Shown here piece after piece: positions 15,990-24,491 of a stretch of 64,000 nt of DNA. Below the pieces are notes generated by a model. It was not told the DNA's origin. It saw only the letters and a program-made list of their open reading frames with translations, and made no database searches. The stretch lies in contig NZ_CP093338.1 in the NCBI RefSeq assembly GCF_022637395.1, positions 124,001 to 188,000 of the forward strand. Direction: 5' to 3'. The position numbers and the translations under genes were made by a program. This DNA is from Shinella sp. H4-D48. GTDB lineage: Bacteria; Pseudomonadota; Alphaproteobacteria; Rhizobiales; Rhizobiaceae. Each line of letters opens with the position of its first letter. The stretch's first letter is position 1.

Positions 15990-17089
15990 GGCGCGATAAC
16001 CCGGCAATCGCCCGCCGAAAAGGCGGCGAAGACCTTGGTGCCCGGTGCGAATTCACGCGAGCGACGGCCGAGCTTGGCAATCAGCGGATACGCCTCGTTC
16101 TGCAACTGAACACGCAGGTGATCCCCCTGATAGACGCTGTCCGTCACCTCTGTCTCCAGCACGTTTCGGGCGGCACCGCGGGCTTCGGCAAGATCGATGC
16201 GTTCCGGGCGGATGGAAAGATAGACCCCCTGGCCGGCCGCAACACCGTCAGACACGGCAGAGACGATCTGCGCACCGTTCGGCAGGCGCACCGTCGCCTC
16301 CCGGCCCTCGATCGCTTCCACCACTCCCTCGACGAGATTGGTCTCACCGATGAATTCGGCAACGAAGCGCGTCGCCGGCTCGTCGTAGACCTGGCGCGGC
16401 GTGCCGATCTGCTCGATCTTGCCCTTGTTGAAAACCGCAACGCGGTCCGACATGGTCAGAGCCTCGGACTGGTCGTGCGTCACAAAGACGATGGTCAATC
16501 CGAGTCGGCGATGGAGTTCGCGGATATCGAGTTGCATCTGCTCGCGTAGTTGCTTGTCGAGCGCACCGAGAGGCTCGTCCATCAACACGACGCGCGGCTC
16601 GAAGACCAACGCGCGGGCAAGCGCCACGCGCTGCTGCTGGCCACCGGAAAGCTGCGAGGGACGGCGATCGGCCAGCGTAGACAGCTGCACCATATCGAGG
16701 GCCTGCTTGACGCGCGCGGCGGTCTCGGCTTTGTCGATGCCGCGCATTTGCAGCGGAAAGGCGATGTTTTCGCCAACCGTCATATGCGGGAAGAGCGCAT
16801 AGCTCTGGAAAACCACACCCATATCCCGCTTGTGGGTCGGCACATCGTTGATGGCCGCGCCATCGAGCAGGATTTTTCCTGAGGTCGCCTGCTCGAAACC
16901 GGCAAGCATCATGAGCAGCGTCGTCTTGCCGGAACCGGACGGCCCCAGGAGACTGACAAACTCGCCCTTCGCAATGCTCAGATCGAGATTTTCGACGACA
17001 CAGAGCGGGCCATAGAATTTGGTGATGCGATCGAATTTGATAAATTCGGCCAAGGAATGCTCCATCGCTAGCGGCGAAGGATGCGGCAT
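15986..17089 (-). CDS. ABC transporter ATP-binding protein, PotA-like
   Basis: 367 residues. Walker A GPSGSGKTT near residue 49, signature LSGGQQQRVALARAL, Walker B VVLMDEPLGALD, and a C-terminal TOBE domain (about 270-367) as in PotA/FbpC importers. Translation start could be 17089 or the later ATG at 17065; neither has a strong ribosome site. The stop overlaps the downstream permease start. It energises import of the ligand of the PotD-like protein. Confidence 0.93.
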   Translation of the reverse strand: MPHPSPLAMEHSLAEFIKFDRITKFYGPLCVVENLDLSIAKGEFVSLLGPSGSGKTTLLMMLAGFEQATSGKILLDGAAINDVPTHKRDMGVVFQSYALFPHMTVGENIAFPLQMRGIDKAETAARVKQALDMVQLSTLADRRPSQLSGGQQQRVALARALVFEPRVVLMDEPLGALDKQLREQMQLDIRELHRRLGLTIVFVTHDQSEALTMSDRVAVFNKGKIEQIGTPRQVYDEPATRFVAEFIGETNLVEGVVEAIEGREATVRLPNGAQIVSAVSDGVAAGQGVYLSIRPERIDLAEARGAARNVLETEVTDSVYQGDHLRVQLQNEAYPLIAKLGRRSREFAPGTKVFAAFSAGDCRVIAP

Positions 17090-17118
17090 GAAGGATCGCG
17101 ACGCATCCGGCCAGTCAG

Positions 17119-17144
17119 GAAGGGCGCCCGTGAGGACGCCCTTC
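17119..17144 (-). terminator. Hairpin between the binding-protein and ATPase genes
   Basis: GAAGGGCG (17119-17126) pairs perfectly with CGCCCTTC (17137-17144) around a 10-base loop. There is no T run. Such hairpins just after a binding-protein gene usually stabilise its message or attenuate reading into the transporter genes. Confidence 0.5.
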
Positions 17145-17157
17145 GCTGCGGATATCC

Positions 17158-18210
17158 TTATTGGGCCAGCCAGGCATTGAACCGCTGCGTCAGCGATTCC
17201 GCATTGTCGATCCAGAAATCGACGTTAAGCGCGATGGCTTCCGGCAGGTTTGCCGGATCGGTGGGCAGATCTTTTGCAAGATCAGCGGGCACCATCGCCG
17301 CGGCTTCCTTGTTTGGCAGACCGTAGGCGACGGATTCCGGCAGCTTCGCCTGATTTTCCGGCAGGCTCGCGAAGGCGATGAAGTCCTGCGCCACATCCTT
17401 GTTCTCGGCGTCCTTGAGAACGACCCAGCTGTCGACGGCGTAGATGCTGCCCGGGAAGACGACCTTGAAGTTCTTGCCTTCGGAACGGTTGATGCCGGTG
17501 ATGCGGCCGTTATAGGCCGACGTCATCGCGACTTCGCCGGATGCGAGGAACTGGATCGGCTGCGCGCCGGATTCCCACCATACGATGTTCGGCTTCAGCT
17601 CATCGAGCTTCTTGAAGGCGCGCTCGACACCTTCTTCGGTAGACAGGACGTCATAGAGCTCATCCTTGGAGACGCCATCGGCCAAAAGCGCGAATTCAAG
17701 CGTGTATTTCGGGCCCTTGCGCAGCGAGCGCTTGCCCGGGAACTTTTCGACGTTCCAGAAATCCGCCCAGGACTTCGGCCCTTCGGCCAGCTTGTCGCCG
17801 TCATAGGCGATGGCCGTGGACCAGACGATGGCGCCGACGCCACAATCGTTGACGGCACTGTCGAGGAACTTGTCCTTGCCGCCCATCTTGTCCCAGTCGA
17901 TCTTCTCGTAAAGGCCATCGGCACAGCCGAGCGCGAGCTCCTCGGCTTCCACCTGCACGGCGTCCCAGTTCGGCGCACCGGCCTTGACCTTCGACTGGAT
18001 GACGCCGATGCCACCGTCCCAGGCTTCGTCGAGCACCGGCTTTCCGATCTTCTCGGAGAAGGGCTTGAAATAGATGTTGCGCTGCGCGTCCTGATAGTTG
18101 CCGCCCCAGGAAACGACGGTAAGGTCCCGCGCAGCAGCCGGAAGAACCAGGCTCGCGGAGAGGGCGACCGCTGCGGCCGCCAGGATTCCGGATTTAACGA
18201 TAGTCTTCAT
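17158..18210 (-). CDS. ABC transporter substrate-binding protein, PotD/spermidine-putrescine-like
   Basis: 350 residues with a Sec signal peptide (cleavage near PAAARDL). The mature protein starts DLTVVSWGGNYQDAQ, typical of the PotD/opine-binding family, and contains FLASGEVAMTSAYNGR. It delivers ligand to the PotABC-like importer encoded directly downstream. The family includes polyamine, GABA and opine binders, so the ligand cannot be named from sequence. A 197-base region upstream separates it from the SDR gene and should carry its own promoter. Confidence 0.9.
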   Translation of the reverse strand: MKTIVKSGILAAAAVALSASLVLPAAARDLTVVSWGGNYQDAQRNIYFKPFSEKIGKPVLDEAWDGGIGVIQSKVKAGAPNWDAVQVEAEELALGCADGLYEKIDWDKMGGKDKFLDSAVNDCGVGAIVWSTAIAYDGDKLAEGPKSWADFWNVEKFPGKRSLRKGPKYTLEFALLADGVSKDELYDVLSTEEGVERAFKKLDELKPNIVWWESGAQPIQFLASGEVAMTSAYNGRITGINRSEGKNFKVVFPGSIYAVDSWVVLKDAENKDVAQDFIAFASLPENQAKLPESVAYGLPNKEAAAMVPADLAKDLPTDPANLPEAIALNVDFWIDNAESLTQRFNAWLAQ

Positions 18211-18407
18211 TGCACTCCCCTTTTCTGTTTTGTGGAAGAGCCGGTGCGGGCTCTGTTGCGACTTTCGACCCGCTCCGCGCCCGCCTTTTGGCGTGGCACG
18301 GCATCATGGCCTCTCCAGTCGGCCTGTCCTTTCCCCGGGACATGTCGACCGATTCATGCATTCCGATCATCGCCGGTCAACGGAAATCCGCCGCGGCTTG
18401 ATTATCG

Positions 18408-19148
18408 TCAGACGTGCTGCCCTCCATTGATGTGGATTTCCGCGCCGTTGATGTAGGAGGACTGCTCGGTGCACAGGAAATAGATGGTTTCCGCGACTTC
18501 GCGCGGTTCGCCCAGCCGTCCCAAGGGCACTTCCGCAGCCACCAGTGCATCGGTGCCGGGTGACAGTATCGAGGTTTCGATCTCGCCTGGCGCGATCGCG
18601 TTGGCCCGCACGCCGCGCTTGCCGAATTCATGCGCCATTTCGCGCGTCAGCGAGGCAAGTCCGGCCTTGGAGGCCGCATAGGCGACACCGGCAAAGGGAT
18701 GCACGCGCGAACCGGCGATTGAGGTGACGTTGACGATCGACCCCTTGGCCGCTTCGAGCTCGGGCATCAGCGCGCGCGCGATCAACGCTGTCGAGACGAG
18801 ATTGACGTTGAGGACCTGTGTCCACACGTCGGCATCCGTGCCCATTACCCCGAGACGGCTTCTGTTCGGCCCCTTCGGCGAGATGCCTGCATTATTGACG
18901 AGTGCATGCAGCCTGCCGTTGGGCAGCCGCTCGCGCACCGTCGCGGCAAGACGATCGATCTGGCTGAGGTCGGCAAGGTCGGCCTGAATGTGGCTTTCAC
19001 GTGCGGAAGGCCAGGCACACTCCTCGGAGAACGGCTGGCGCGAAACGGTGAATATCCGCCAGCCTTTCGACTGGAACAGCTTGACCGTTGCGTGCCCGAT
19101 GCCGCGGCTTGCGCCCGTCAGCAACATGTAGCGGCGTTCTTCGGTCAT
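18408..19148 (-). CDS. Short-chain dehydrogenase/reductase (SDR)
   Basis: 246 residues, classical SDR: TGASRGIG nucleotide loop at residues 11-18, NNAG, and the catalytic Ser and YAASK Tyr/Lys pair. NAD(P)-dependent oxidation of an alcohol or reduction of a carbonyl is expected. The promoter carries CTTGATACATC at 19168-19178, a near copy of a site in front of the adjacent gntR gene, so it is probably under that regulator. It may oxidise or reduce the semialdehyde released by the aminotransferase-fold enzyme encoded nearby (inference). Confidence 0.88.
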   Translation of the reverse strand: MTEERRYMLLTGASRGIGHATVKLFQSKGWRIFTVSRQPFSEECAWPSARESHIQADLADLSQIDRLAATVRERLPNGRLHALVNNAGISPKGPNRSRLGVMGTDADVWTQVLNVNLVSTALIARALMPELEAAKGSIVNVTSIAGSRVHPFAGVAYAASKAGLASLTREMAHEFGKRGVRANAIAPGEIETSILSPGTDALVAAEVPLGRLGEPREVAETIYFLCTEQSSYINGAEIHINGGQHV

Positions 19149-19167
19149 CCGGCAGTCTCCGTTGATG

Positions 19168-19178
19168 CTTGATACATC
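19168..19178. promoter_or_regulatory. Candidate GntR operator upstream of the SDR gene
   Basis: CTTGATACATC lies 20 bases upstream of the SDR start. It differs by one base from CTTGATGCATC at 19933-19943 in front of gntR. The two copies in neighbouring promoters argue for a shared operator. Confidence 0.5.
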
Positions 19179-19220
19179 GTAATCCGCGGTCGGTGAAATG
19201 CAAGTCCCTTTCGGCGGGGT

Positions 19221-19901
19221 TCAGGCCGAACGCTCTGCGCCGGGCACGACAGCTCCAATGCGTTCGAGAATCGGCTTCCCGCCCAGAAGGATGTCGTCCA
19301 CGATTGCCATGGACGCCGCGGCCGGGTCGTGCCGCTTCAGCGCCTCGACGACCGGATAGTGATGATCGATCATCGCCCGTCCGCCGGCAAGGTAGGCATC
19401 GGAAATATGCGGTCCCATCTGTAGCCACAGGCGTCGCAGGATCGTCGTCAGAACGGGAAGTCCGGCGATCTGCGGCAGTCTGAAGTGGAAAGCCTGATTG
19501 AGCTGCGTGCCCCGCAAGCGATCGCCATCGGCGATAGCCGCTTCATTTTCCTTGAGAATTTGTTCCAACGCCTGGATATCCGCGCTCGTCGCGACCTGTG
19601 CTGCGGTCTCCGCGGCAAACCCTTCTAGGCGCACGCGGATGGCGCGTATTTCGCGATAGCGGTTTTCACTCAGGCCGGCGACGCGGATATCGCGCGGCGA
19701 GCGGAAGGTGATCGCCTCATCATTGGCCAGACGCAGAATCGCATCACGGATCGGCGTGACGCTGGTGCCGAACTGCTCGGCAAGGTCGCGGATCTTGAGC
19801 CGGTCGCCCGGTTGGAACCGTCCCTGCATCAACGCGTCGCACAGAGCGCCATAAACGACGCTGTTGAGGTTCTCATGTTCCAGTGTGGTGAATTCCGCCA
19901 T
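19221..19901 (-). CDS. GntR-family (FadR/FCD type) transcriptional regulator
   Basis: 226 residues from ATG 19901; ATGs at 19913 and 19931 are alternatives, and the latter would place the start codon inside the operator repeat. The winged helix spans about residues 8-70 (FGTSVTPIRDAILRL). An all-helical FCD ligand domain follows with metal-ligand-type His residues (NQAFHF, ISDAY, DHHYPVVEAL). The long in-frame extension to 20615 lies antisense to the kinase gene and is not coding. It likely controls itself, the divergent kinase/lyase genes and the SDR gene. Confidence 0.87.
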   Translation of the reverse strand: MAEFTTLEHENLNSVVYGALCDALMQGRFQPGDRLKIRDLAEQFGTSVTPIRDAILRLANDEAITFRSPRDIRVAGLSENRYREIRAIRVRLEGFAAETAAQVATSADIQALEQILKENEAAIADGDRLRGTQLNQAFHFRLPQIAGLPVLTTILRRLWLQMGPHISDAYLAGGRAMIDHHYPVVEALKRHDPAAASMAIVDDILLGGKPILERIGAVVPGAERSA

Positions 19902-19928
19902 GGACCGGCCCATAAAATTGCGCAATAA

Positions 19929-19966
19929 CATACTTGATGCATCTTTTTTGACGTGTTTCAAGTATG
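19929..19966. promoter_or_regulatory. Operator in the gntR/kinase divergent promoter
   Basis: CATACTTGA (19929-19937) and its exact inverse TCAAGTATG (19958-19966) form a repeat. Overlapping it is CTTGATGCATC (19933-19943), containing the palindrome GATGCATC, similar to the site before the SDR gene. Confidence 0.55.
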
Positions 19967-20072
19967 GGGTCGTACCAAGGGTCGTTCCTCTTGCGAAAAC
20001 CTTCGGAAATCCCGCATGCCCTTTATCTGCGGCAGAACGATACGCCGAACAGAGCGCGCCAACGGAGCCAGC

Positions 20073-21122
20073 ATGACCGAGCCACCGCTCGCCAGTCCCA
20101 GAAAAGATTCGATGTCCGCGACCCTGACGGTGACGGCCTTGCCGGAGGCCGCGGCAGCGGTCGCCGCGGTGTACGGGCTCAAAGGCGAGGCCAAGCGTCT
20201 TTCGAGCGAGCGGGACGAGACCTTCCTTTTCAAGCGGACTGACGGCACGGCATTTATCCTGAAAATCGCCAACGCTGCGGAGGATCCTGCGGCGCTGGAA
20301 TTCCAGGATGGCGCGCTGCTGCACCTCGAAAGGGCCGCCCCTTGCGTACCGGTTCCAAGACTGATCCGCACCCAGGCTGGCGAGCAGAGCCACACGCTCG
20401 CGAGCCCCGACGGGCCGCGCATCATGCGCTTGCTTTCCTTCCTGCCCGGCGAACTGCAATATCGCACGCCTGCAACGCCGTCGCAGAGCCGCAATGTCGG
20501 CCGTGCGCTCGCCGAACTCGGCCGTGGGCTTGAGGATTATCAGGGCCGCCCTCCGGAGGGAAAGCTGATGTGGGACATTTCCCACATGCTCGATCTTGCC
20601 GCCGTTGTCGGACACGTCGCCCCCGAGCGTCGCGCCCGGGCCGAAGCCGTTCTGGCGGAATTCGAGGGCGCGCTACCAGCCATCAAAGCCCTCAGGCGGC
20701 GCCAGATCATCCACAACGATTTCAACCCGCACAATATCCTGCTCGATCCCGCCACGCCGGACGTGGTGGCCGGCATCATCGATTTCGGCGACATGGTGCA
20801 TGCACCGCTCATCAACGATCTCGCTGTCGGCCTTTCCTATCATCTGGCGACAGAGAACTGGGCGGCGCGCGCCAGCGGCTTCCTTGAAGGTTTCCTCTCG
20901 GCGCGACTGCTGGAGAAGGCGGAGATCGAGGTTCTGCCGCTCTTGCTGCGCTGCCGATTGGCCATGTCCATCATCATTGCCGAATGGCGCTCGGCGCTTT
21001 TCCCGGAAAACCGGGATTACATCATGCGCAACCACGCCACCGCCCTCAGGGGCCTGCAGAACATTTCCGATCTCAATCCGGCCGGGCTCGCATGGCTCGT
21101 GCCCAATCTTTCCGAGGCCTGA
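20073..21122 (+). CDS. APH-family phosphotransferase (hydroxylysine/ethanolamine-kinase-like)
   Basis: 349 residues from the ATG at 20073. Aminoglycoside-phosphotransferase/choline-kinase fold: a lysine-containing N-lobe (FLFKRTDGTAFILKI), catalytic loop IIHNDFNPHNILLD and metal site IIDFGDM. It is followed three bases later by a class III aminotransferase-fold enzyme. That pairing is known from hydroxylysine kinase with phosphohydroxylysine phospho-lyase and from ethanolamine kinase with ethanolamine-phosphate phospho-lyase. It likely phosphorylates an amino alcohol imported by the PotABCD-like system. Kinase fold is well supported; substrate is inference. Confidence 0.82.
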   Translation: MTEPPLASPRKDSMSATLTVTALPEAAAAVAAVYGLKGEAKRLSSERDETFLFKRTDGTAFILKIANAAEDPAALEFQDGALLHLERAAPCVPVPRLIRTQAGEQSHTLASPDGPRIMRLLSFLPGELQYRTPATPSQSRNVGRALAELGRGLEDYQGRPPEGKLMWDISHMLDLAAVVGHVAPERRARAEAVLAEFEGALPAIKALRRRQIIHNDFNPHNILLDPATPDVVAGIIDFGDMVHAPLINDLAVGLSYHLATENWAARASGFLEGFLSARLLEKAEIEVLPLLLRCRLAMSIIIAEWRSALFPENRDYIMRNHATALRGLQNISDLNPAGLAWLVPNLSEA

Positions 21123-21124
21123 TC

Positions 21125-22441
21125 ATGTCGATGGTGAATGCATTTTCGCGTGCGGATTTCGAGCGGCTCGACGAAGCCGACCGGGCGCTGATCGCCCGCC
21201 GGGAAAAGGTACTCGGTCCTGCCTATCGCCTGTTCTATGAAAAGCCGCTGCATCTTGTGCGCGGCGAAGGCGTCTTTCTCTACGACACCTCCGGCGAGCG
21301 GTATCTCGATGCCTATAACAACGTTGCCTCGGTCGGCCACTGCCATCCGCGCGTGGTCGAGGCGATCACCCGTCAGACGGCCGTGCTCAATACCCACACG
21401 CGCTACCTGCATGAAGGGATCATCGACTATGCCGAAAAGCTGACGGCGACGTTTCCCGATTCGCTCAGCCAGGCCATGTTCACCTGCACGGGCAGCGAGG
21501 CCAACGATCTTGCTGTGCGCATCGCACGCTTCGTCACAGGCGGGACAGGCATCATCGCGACGGAACTCGCCTATCACGGCCTGACAAGCGCGGTCGCGGA
21601 GTTCTCGCCGTCGCTCGGCGAATCCGTCACGCTCGGGCCGCATGTGCGCACCATTCCCGCACCGGACAGCTATCGCCACACGCCGGAAGACATGATGGAA
21701 AAATTCGGCCGCGACGTTCGCGCCGCCATCGCGGACCTGAAGCGACACGGCATCAAGCCGGCCATGCTGATCACCGACACGATCTTTTCGAGCGACGGCA
21801 TCTTCGAGGGGCCGAAGGGCTTCCTGAAGCCTGCGGTGGACGCCATCCACGAGGTGGGCGGCCTGTTCGTCGCAGACGAAGTGCAGCCCGGCTTCGGACG
21901 CACGGGCGAAACCATGTGGGGTTTTGAACGCCATGGTGTCGCGCCCGACATGGTGACGATCGGCAAGCCGATGGGCAATGGCTATCCCATGGCCGGCATC
22001 GTGCTTCGACCGGAAGTGATCGCCGAGTTCGGGCCACAGGCCCGTTATTTCAACACGTTCGGCGGAAACCCGATCGCCGCTGCTGCCGGCAAGGCCGTAT
22101 TAGAGGTCATCCACGAAGAAGGCCTTCAGCAGAATGCGCTGGATGTCGGCCGCTACATGATGGATGGTCTGAAGAGCCTATCGGACCGTTACCATGCCAT
22201 CGGCGACGTCCGCGGCTCCGGCCTGTTTATTGGCGTTGAGATCGTCGCAGACCCCGCGGCAACGAGCGCGGATGCCGCGCTCACGGCCCGCATCGTCAAC
22301 GGGCTGCGGGAGCGCCGCGTGCTCATCAGCGCCTCCGGCCCGCGCGCCAACGTCTTGAAAATCCGCCCGCCACTCGTCTTCTCGCGCGAAAATGCGGACA
22401 TGCTGCTCGACGCCCTGCGCGGCGTCTTGCAGGCGCTCTGA
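21125..22441 (+). CDS. Class III aminotransferase-fold PLP enzyme, possible phospho-lyase
   Basis: 438 residues from the ATG at 21125. Class III signature with Asp251 (LFVADEVQPGFGRTG) and PLP lysine Lys281 (TIGKPMGNGYPMAG). Relatives include alanine-glyoxylate aminotransferase 2 and the phospho-lyases for ethanolamine phosphate and phosphohydroxylysine, which remove phosphate and ammonia to give an aldehyde. Tight coupling to an APH-type kinase favours the phospho-lyase reading, but a true transaminase cannot be excluded from sequence alone. Confidence 0.83.
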   Translation: MSMVNAFSRADFERLDEADRALIARREKVLGPAYRLFYEKPLHLVRGEGVFLYDTSGERYLDAYNNVASVGHCHPRVVEAITRQTAVLNTHTRYLHEGIIDYAEKLTATFPDSLSQAMFTCTGSEANDLAVRIARFVTGGTGIIATELAYHGLTSAVAEFSPSLGESVTLGPHVRTIPAPDSYRHTPEDMMEKFGRDVRAAIADLKRHGIKPAMLITDTIFSSDGIFEGPKGFLKPAVDAIHEVGGLFVADEVQPGFGRTGETMWGFERHGVAPDMVTIGKPMGNGYPMAGIVLRPEVIAEFGPQARYFNTFGGNPIAAAAGKAVLEVIHEEGLQQNALDVGRYMMDGLKSLSDRYHAIGDVRGSGLFIGVEIVADPAATSADAALTARIVNGLRERRVLISASGPRANVLKIRPPLVFSRENADMLLDALRGVLQAL

Positions 22442-22477
22442 CCGACGACGACGGCGGGTTTCAGGAGCGACCCGCCG

Positions 22478-23410
22478 TCAGGTCCAGGCGTAACGAACAA
22501 TGTGGAAGAAAACGGGAGCGGCAAAGACCAGGCTGTCGGCACGGTCGAGCATTCCGCCATGGCCTTCGATCATGTGGCCCCAGTCCTTCACCCCGCGATC
22601 GCGCTTGATGGCAGAGGCGACGAGGCCGCCGAAGAAGCCCATAATGCAGGCGAGCGCCGCCAAAACCCCGGCTTCGAGCGGCGAGAATGGCGTCAGCCAA
22701 TAAAGCCCCGCCCCCATCAGCGATGCGCTGGCGATGCCGCCGATGAGGCCTTCCCAGGTCTTGGATGGAGAAATGGCGGGCGCCACCTTGTGCCGGCCGA
22801 ACAGCTTGCCGAAGATATATTGCAGCACATCGCTGCCCTGCACGGTGGCGATCAGGAAGGCAATCAGAAGCAGTCCTCGCCCTTCATTGCCGGGAATGGG
22901 CAGCGTCACGAGCGCCGGCACATGGCTCAGGCAATAGACCGAAAGCATGATACCCCATTGCTGCTCGCTAACCCGCTCAAGAAAGCGGGAGGTATCGCCG
23001 CGCAGCGCCGTCAGCGCCGGCATGGCGAGAAAGCAGTAGACGGGAATGAAGATCGAGTAGAGCCCGTACCAGTCGATCCAGATCAGATAGTATTGTACCG
23101 GAATGACGATCAGGAACATGCCAAGCAGCGTCCAACGGTCTGCGCGGCGGGTATTGGTGAGCGTCACATATTCCCGCAGCGCCGCGAATGACACGAAGGC
23201 GAACAGCAGGATCACGCCGCCTTTGCCGAAGACGAAGGCCACCGAAATGCCCGTAACCATGATCCACCACGCCTTGATGCGGGCGTTCAGGTTGTCGAGC
23301 GTGGAAGGCAAAGGCTTGGGACTGCGCCAGGAGAGGATGGCCGCGACAAGGCTCGCCACCGACAGCACCGCGACAAGCCCGAGAAAAAGACAAGTGGTAT
23401 CGTCGCTCAT
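22478..23410 (-). CDS. Phosphatidate cytidylyltransferase-like protein (CdsA family; YnbB-like)
   Basis: 310 residues, about eight hydrophobic segments. The CDP-diglyceride synthase signature is intact near the C-terminus (SAIKRDRGVKDWGHMIEGHG followed by GMLDRAD). The reaction is CTP plus phosphatidic acid to CDP-diacylglycerol at the inner membrane. Its start overlaps the acyltransferase stop (ATGA). Its neighbours match the E. coli ynb set, so this is probably the YnbB counterpart rather than the housekeeping CdsA. Confidence 0.87.
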   Translation of the reverse strand: MSDDTTCLFLGLVAVLSVASLVAAILSWRSPKPLPSTLDNLNARIKAWWIMVTGISVAFVFGKGGVILLFAFVSFAALREYVTLTNTRRADRWTLLGMFLIVIPVQYYLIWIDWYGLYSIFIPVYCFLAMPALTALRGDTSRFLERVSEQQWGIMLSVYCLSHVPALVTLPIPGNEGRGLLLIAFLIATVQGSDVLQYIFGKLFGRHKVAPAISPSKTWEGLIGGIASASLMGAGLYWLTPFSPLEAGVLAALACIMGFFGGLVASAIKRDRGVKDWGHMIEGHGGMLDRADSLVFAAPVFFHIVRYAWT

Positions 23411-24057
23411 TGCGGGGTTCCATCCTTTCGCGGCGCAAGCGCGAGAAGCGCCACTCGGGCGCGGTCAAGAAAGACTTTGCGGTCCTCGCCATTTTCCAGC
23501 TTAAGCGGCGCGCCGAACACGACGCGGCAGAGCAGCGGGATGGGCAGGAACGCTCCCTTCGGCAGTACACGGGACATGTTCTCGATCCAGCACGGCACGA
23601 GTTCCACCTCGGGACGTGCGGCCGCGAGATTGTAGAGGCCAGAGCGGAAGCGCAGCAGCGGCTCCTCCGTCATGTTGCGCGTGCCTTCTGGAAAGAAGAT
23701 CAGGCTCTCGCCCGCATCGAGTGCCGCGAGCATCACCTCCATAGGATCCACTCGGCGCTCGACCCAGTTGCGTTCTACCAGCACGGTGCGCAGCAGCCTG
23801 CCGGCGATGAAACGCCTGACGGGACCGGCATTCCAGTAATCCGCGCCGGCGACCGCCGCTGTGCGACCACGCTCGGCCAGATGAAGGCAGGTGCAAACCA
23901 GAATGAAATCGCCGTGGCTGGCGTGATTGGCGAAGTAGATGCGCAGCGGCCCGTTCGGCGACGTGCCCGCCCAGATCGGGCGCACACCGGTCACGGCGCG
24001 GGCGAGCACGGCGAGCACAGCGGCTGACGCTTTCTGGAGGAGGCTCGCCCCGCTCAT
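23407..24057 (-). CDS. 1-acyl-sn-glycerol-3-phosphate acyltransferase-family protein (PlsC-like)
   Basis: 216 residues from the ATG at 24057, which overlaps the upstream stop as ATGA; a 32-residue in-frame extension is unlikely. Acyltransferase motifs are present: NHASHGD (catalytic His/Asp) and FFPEGTRN. It would transfer an acyl chain to lysophosphatidic acid or a related acceptor at the membrane. Position between the CdsA-like gene and a small membrane protein gene suggests it supplies the cluster's lipid substrate. E. coli ynbABCD has no such gene. Confidence 0.86.
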   Translation of the reverse strand: MSGASLLQKASAAVLAVLARAVTGVRPIWAGTSPNGPLRIYFANHASHGDFILVCTCLHLAERGRTAAVAGADYWNAGPVRRFIAGRLLRTVLVERNWVERRVDPMEVMLAALDAGESLIFFPEGTRNMTEEPLLRFRSGLYNLAAARPEVELVPCWIENMSRVLPKGAFLPIPLLCRVVFGAPLKLENGEDRKVFLDRARVALLALAPRKDGTPQ

Positions 24058-24491
24058 GCCCCGCCCCCCTCGATACCGTCGAGCAGCAGGATGGCAAAAA
24101 GGGAAAGCGCGAAGGCCAGAAGAATGCGCTGCATCCAGACCAGCCGCCGGCATCCCGCAAGTCTGGTGGCAAGGGGAGCGGGCTGGCCGTTGCGCTTGCG
24201 AAGGCCCATGCGCTCCAGTACGTCGTCGATGGCCGATAGCGCGGCATCTTCCCTCTTATGGGAGGCAGCCAGCCTGAATAGCCCGGCATCGAACAGAAGG
24301 TGAGCCGACAGCCCGAGCGGCGCGAGACAGAAGGCGAGCAACAGCCACCAGCCGAGCGGCGCGGTAAAACCATGGGCGCCGGCGGTCGGCGGAGCGACCG
24401 CGAGGATCAGCACCGCAAGCGCTCCGCCCGCAAGTCCGTTGCGCCTGAAGCTCAGCGCTGCTTTCGTCATACGCATCCGCCAGTCCGTCAT
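24054..24491 (-). CDS. Small membrane protein of unknown function (145 residues)
   Basis: Three hydrophobic stretches: about residues 19-38, 47-66 and 120-137. The middle hydrophilic part contains KREDAALSAIDDVLERMGLRKR. No known domain is recognised. Both ends overlap neighbouring genes as ATGA, so it is surely expressed with the lipid cluster. A role in holding or positioning the enzymes of the cluster is possible but unsupported. Confidence 0.75.
   Translation of the reverse strand: MTDWRMRMTKAALSFRRNGLAGGALAVLILAVAPPTAGAHGFTAPLGWWLLLAFCLAPLGLSAHLLFDAGLFRLAASHKREDAALSAIDDVLERMGLRKRNGQPAPLATRLAGCRRLVWMQRILLAFALSLFAILLLDGIEGGGA

Noticed and set aside
19902-20615. N-terminal extension of the GntR frame to 464 residues
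   Set aside because: The extension is antisense to the APH-type kinase and would cross the operator; GntR proteins start near the winged helix.
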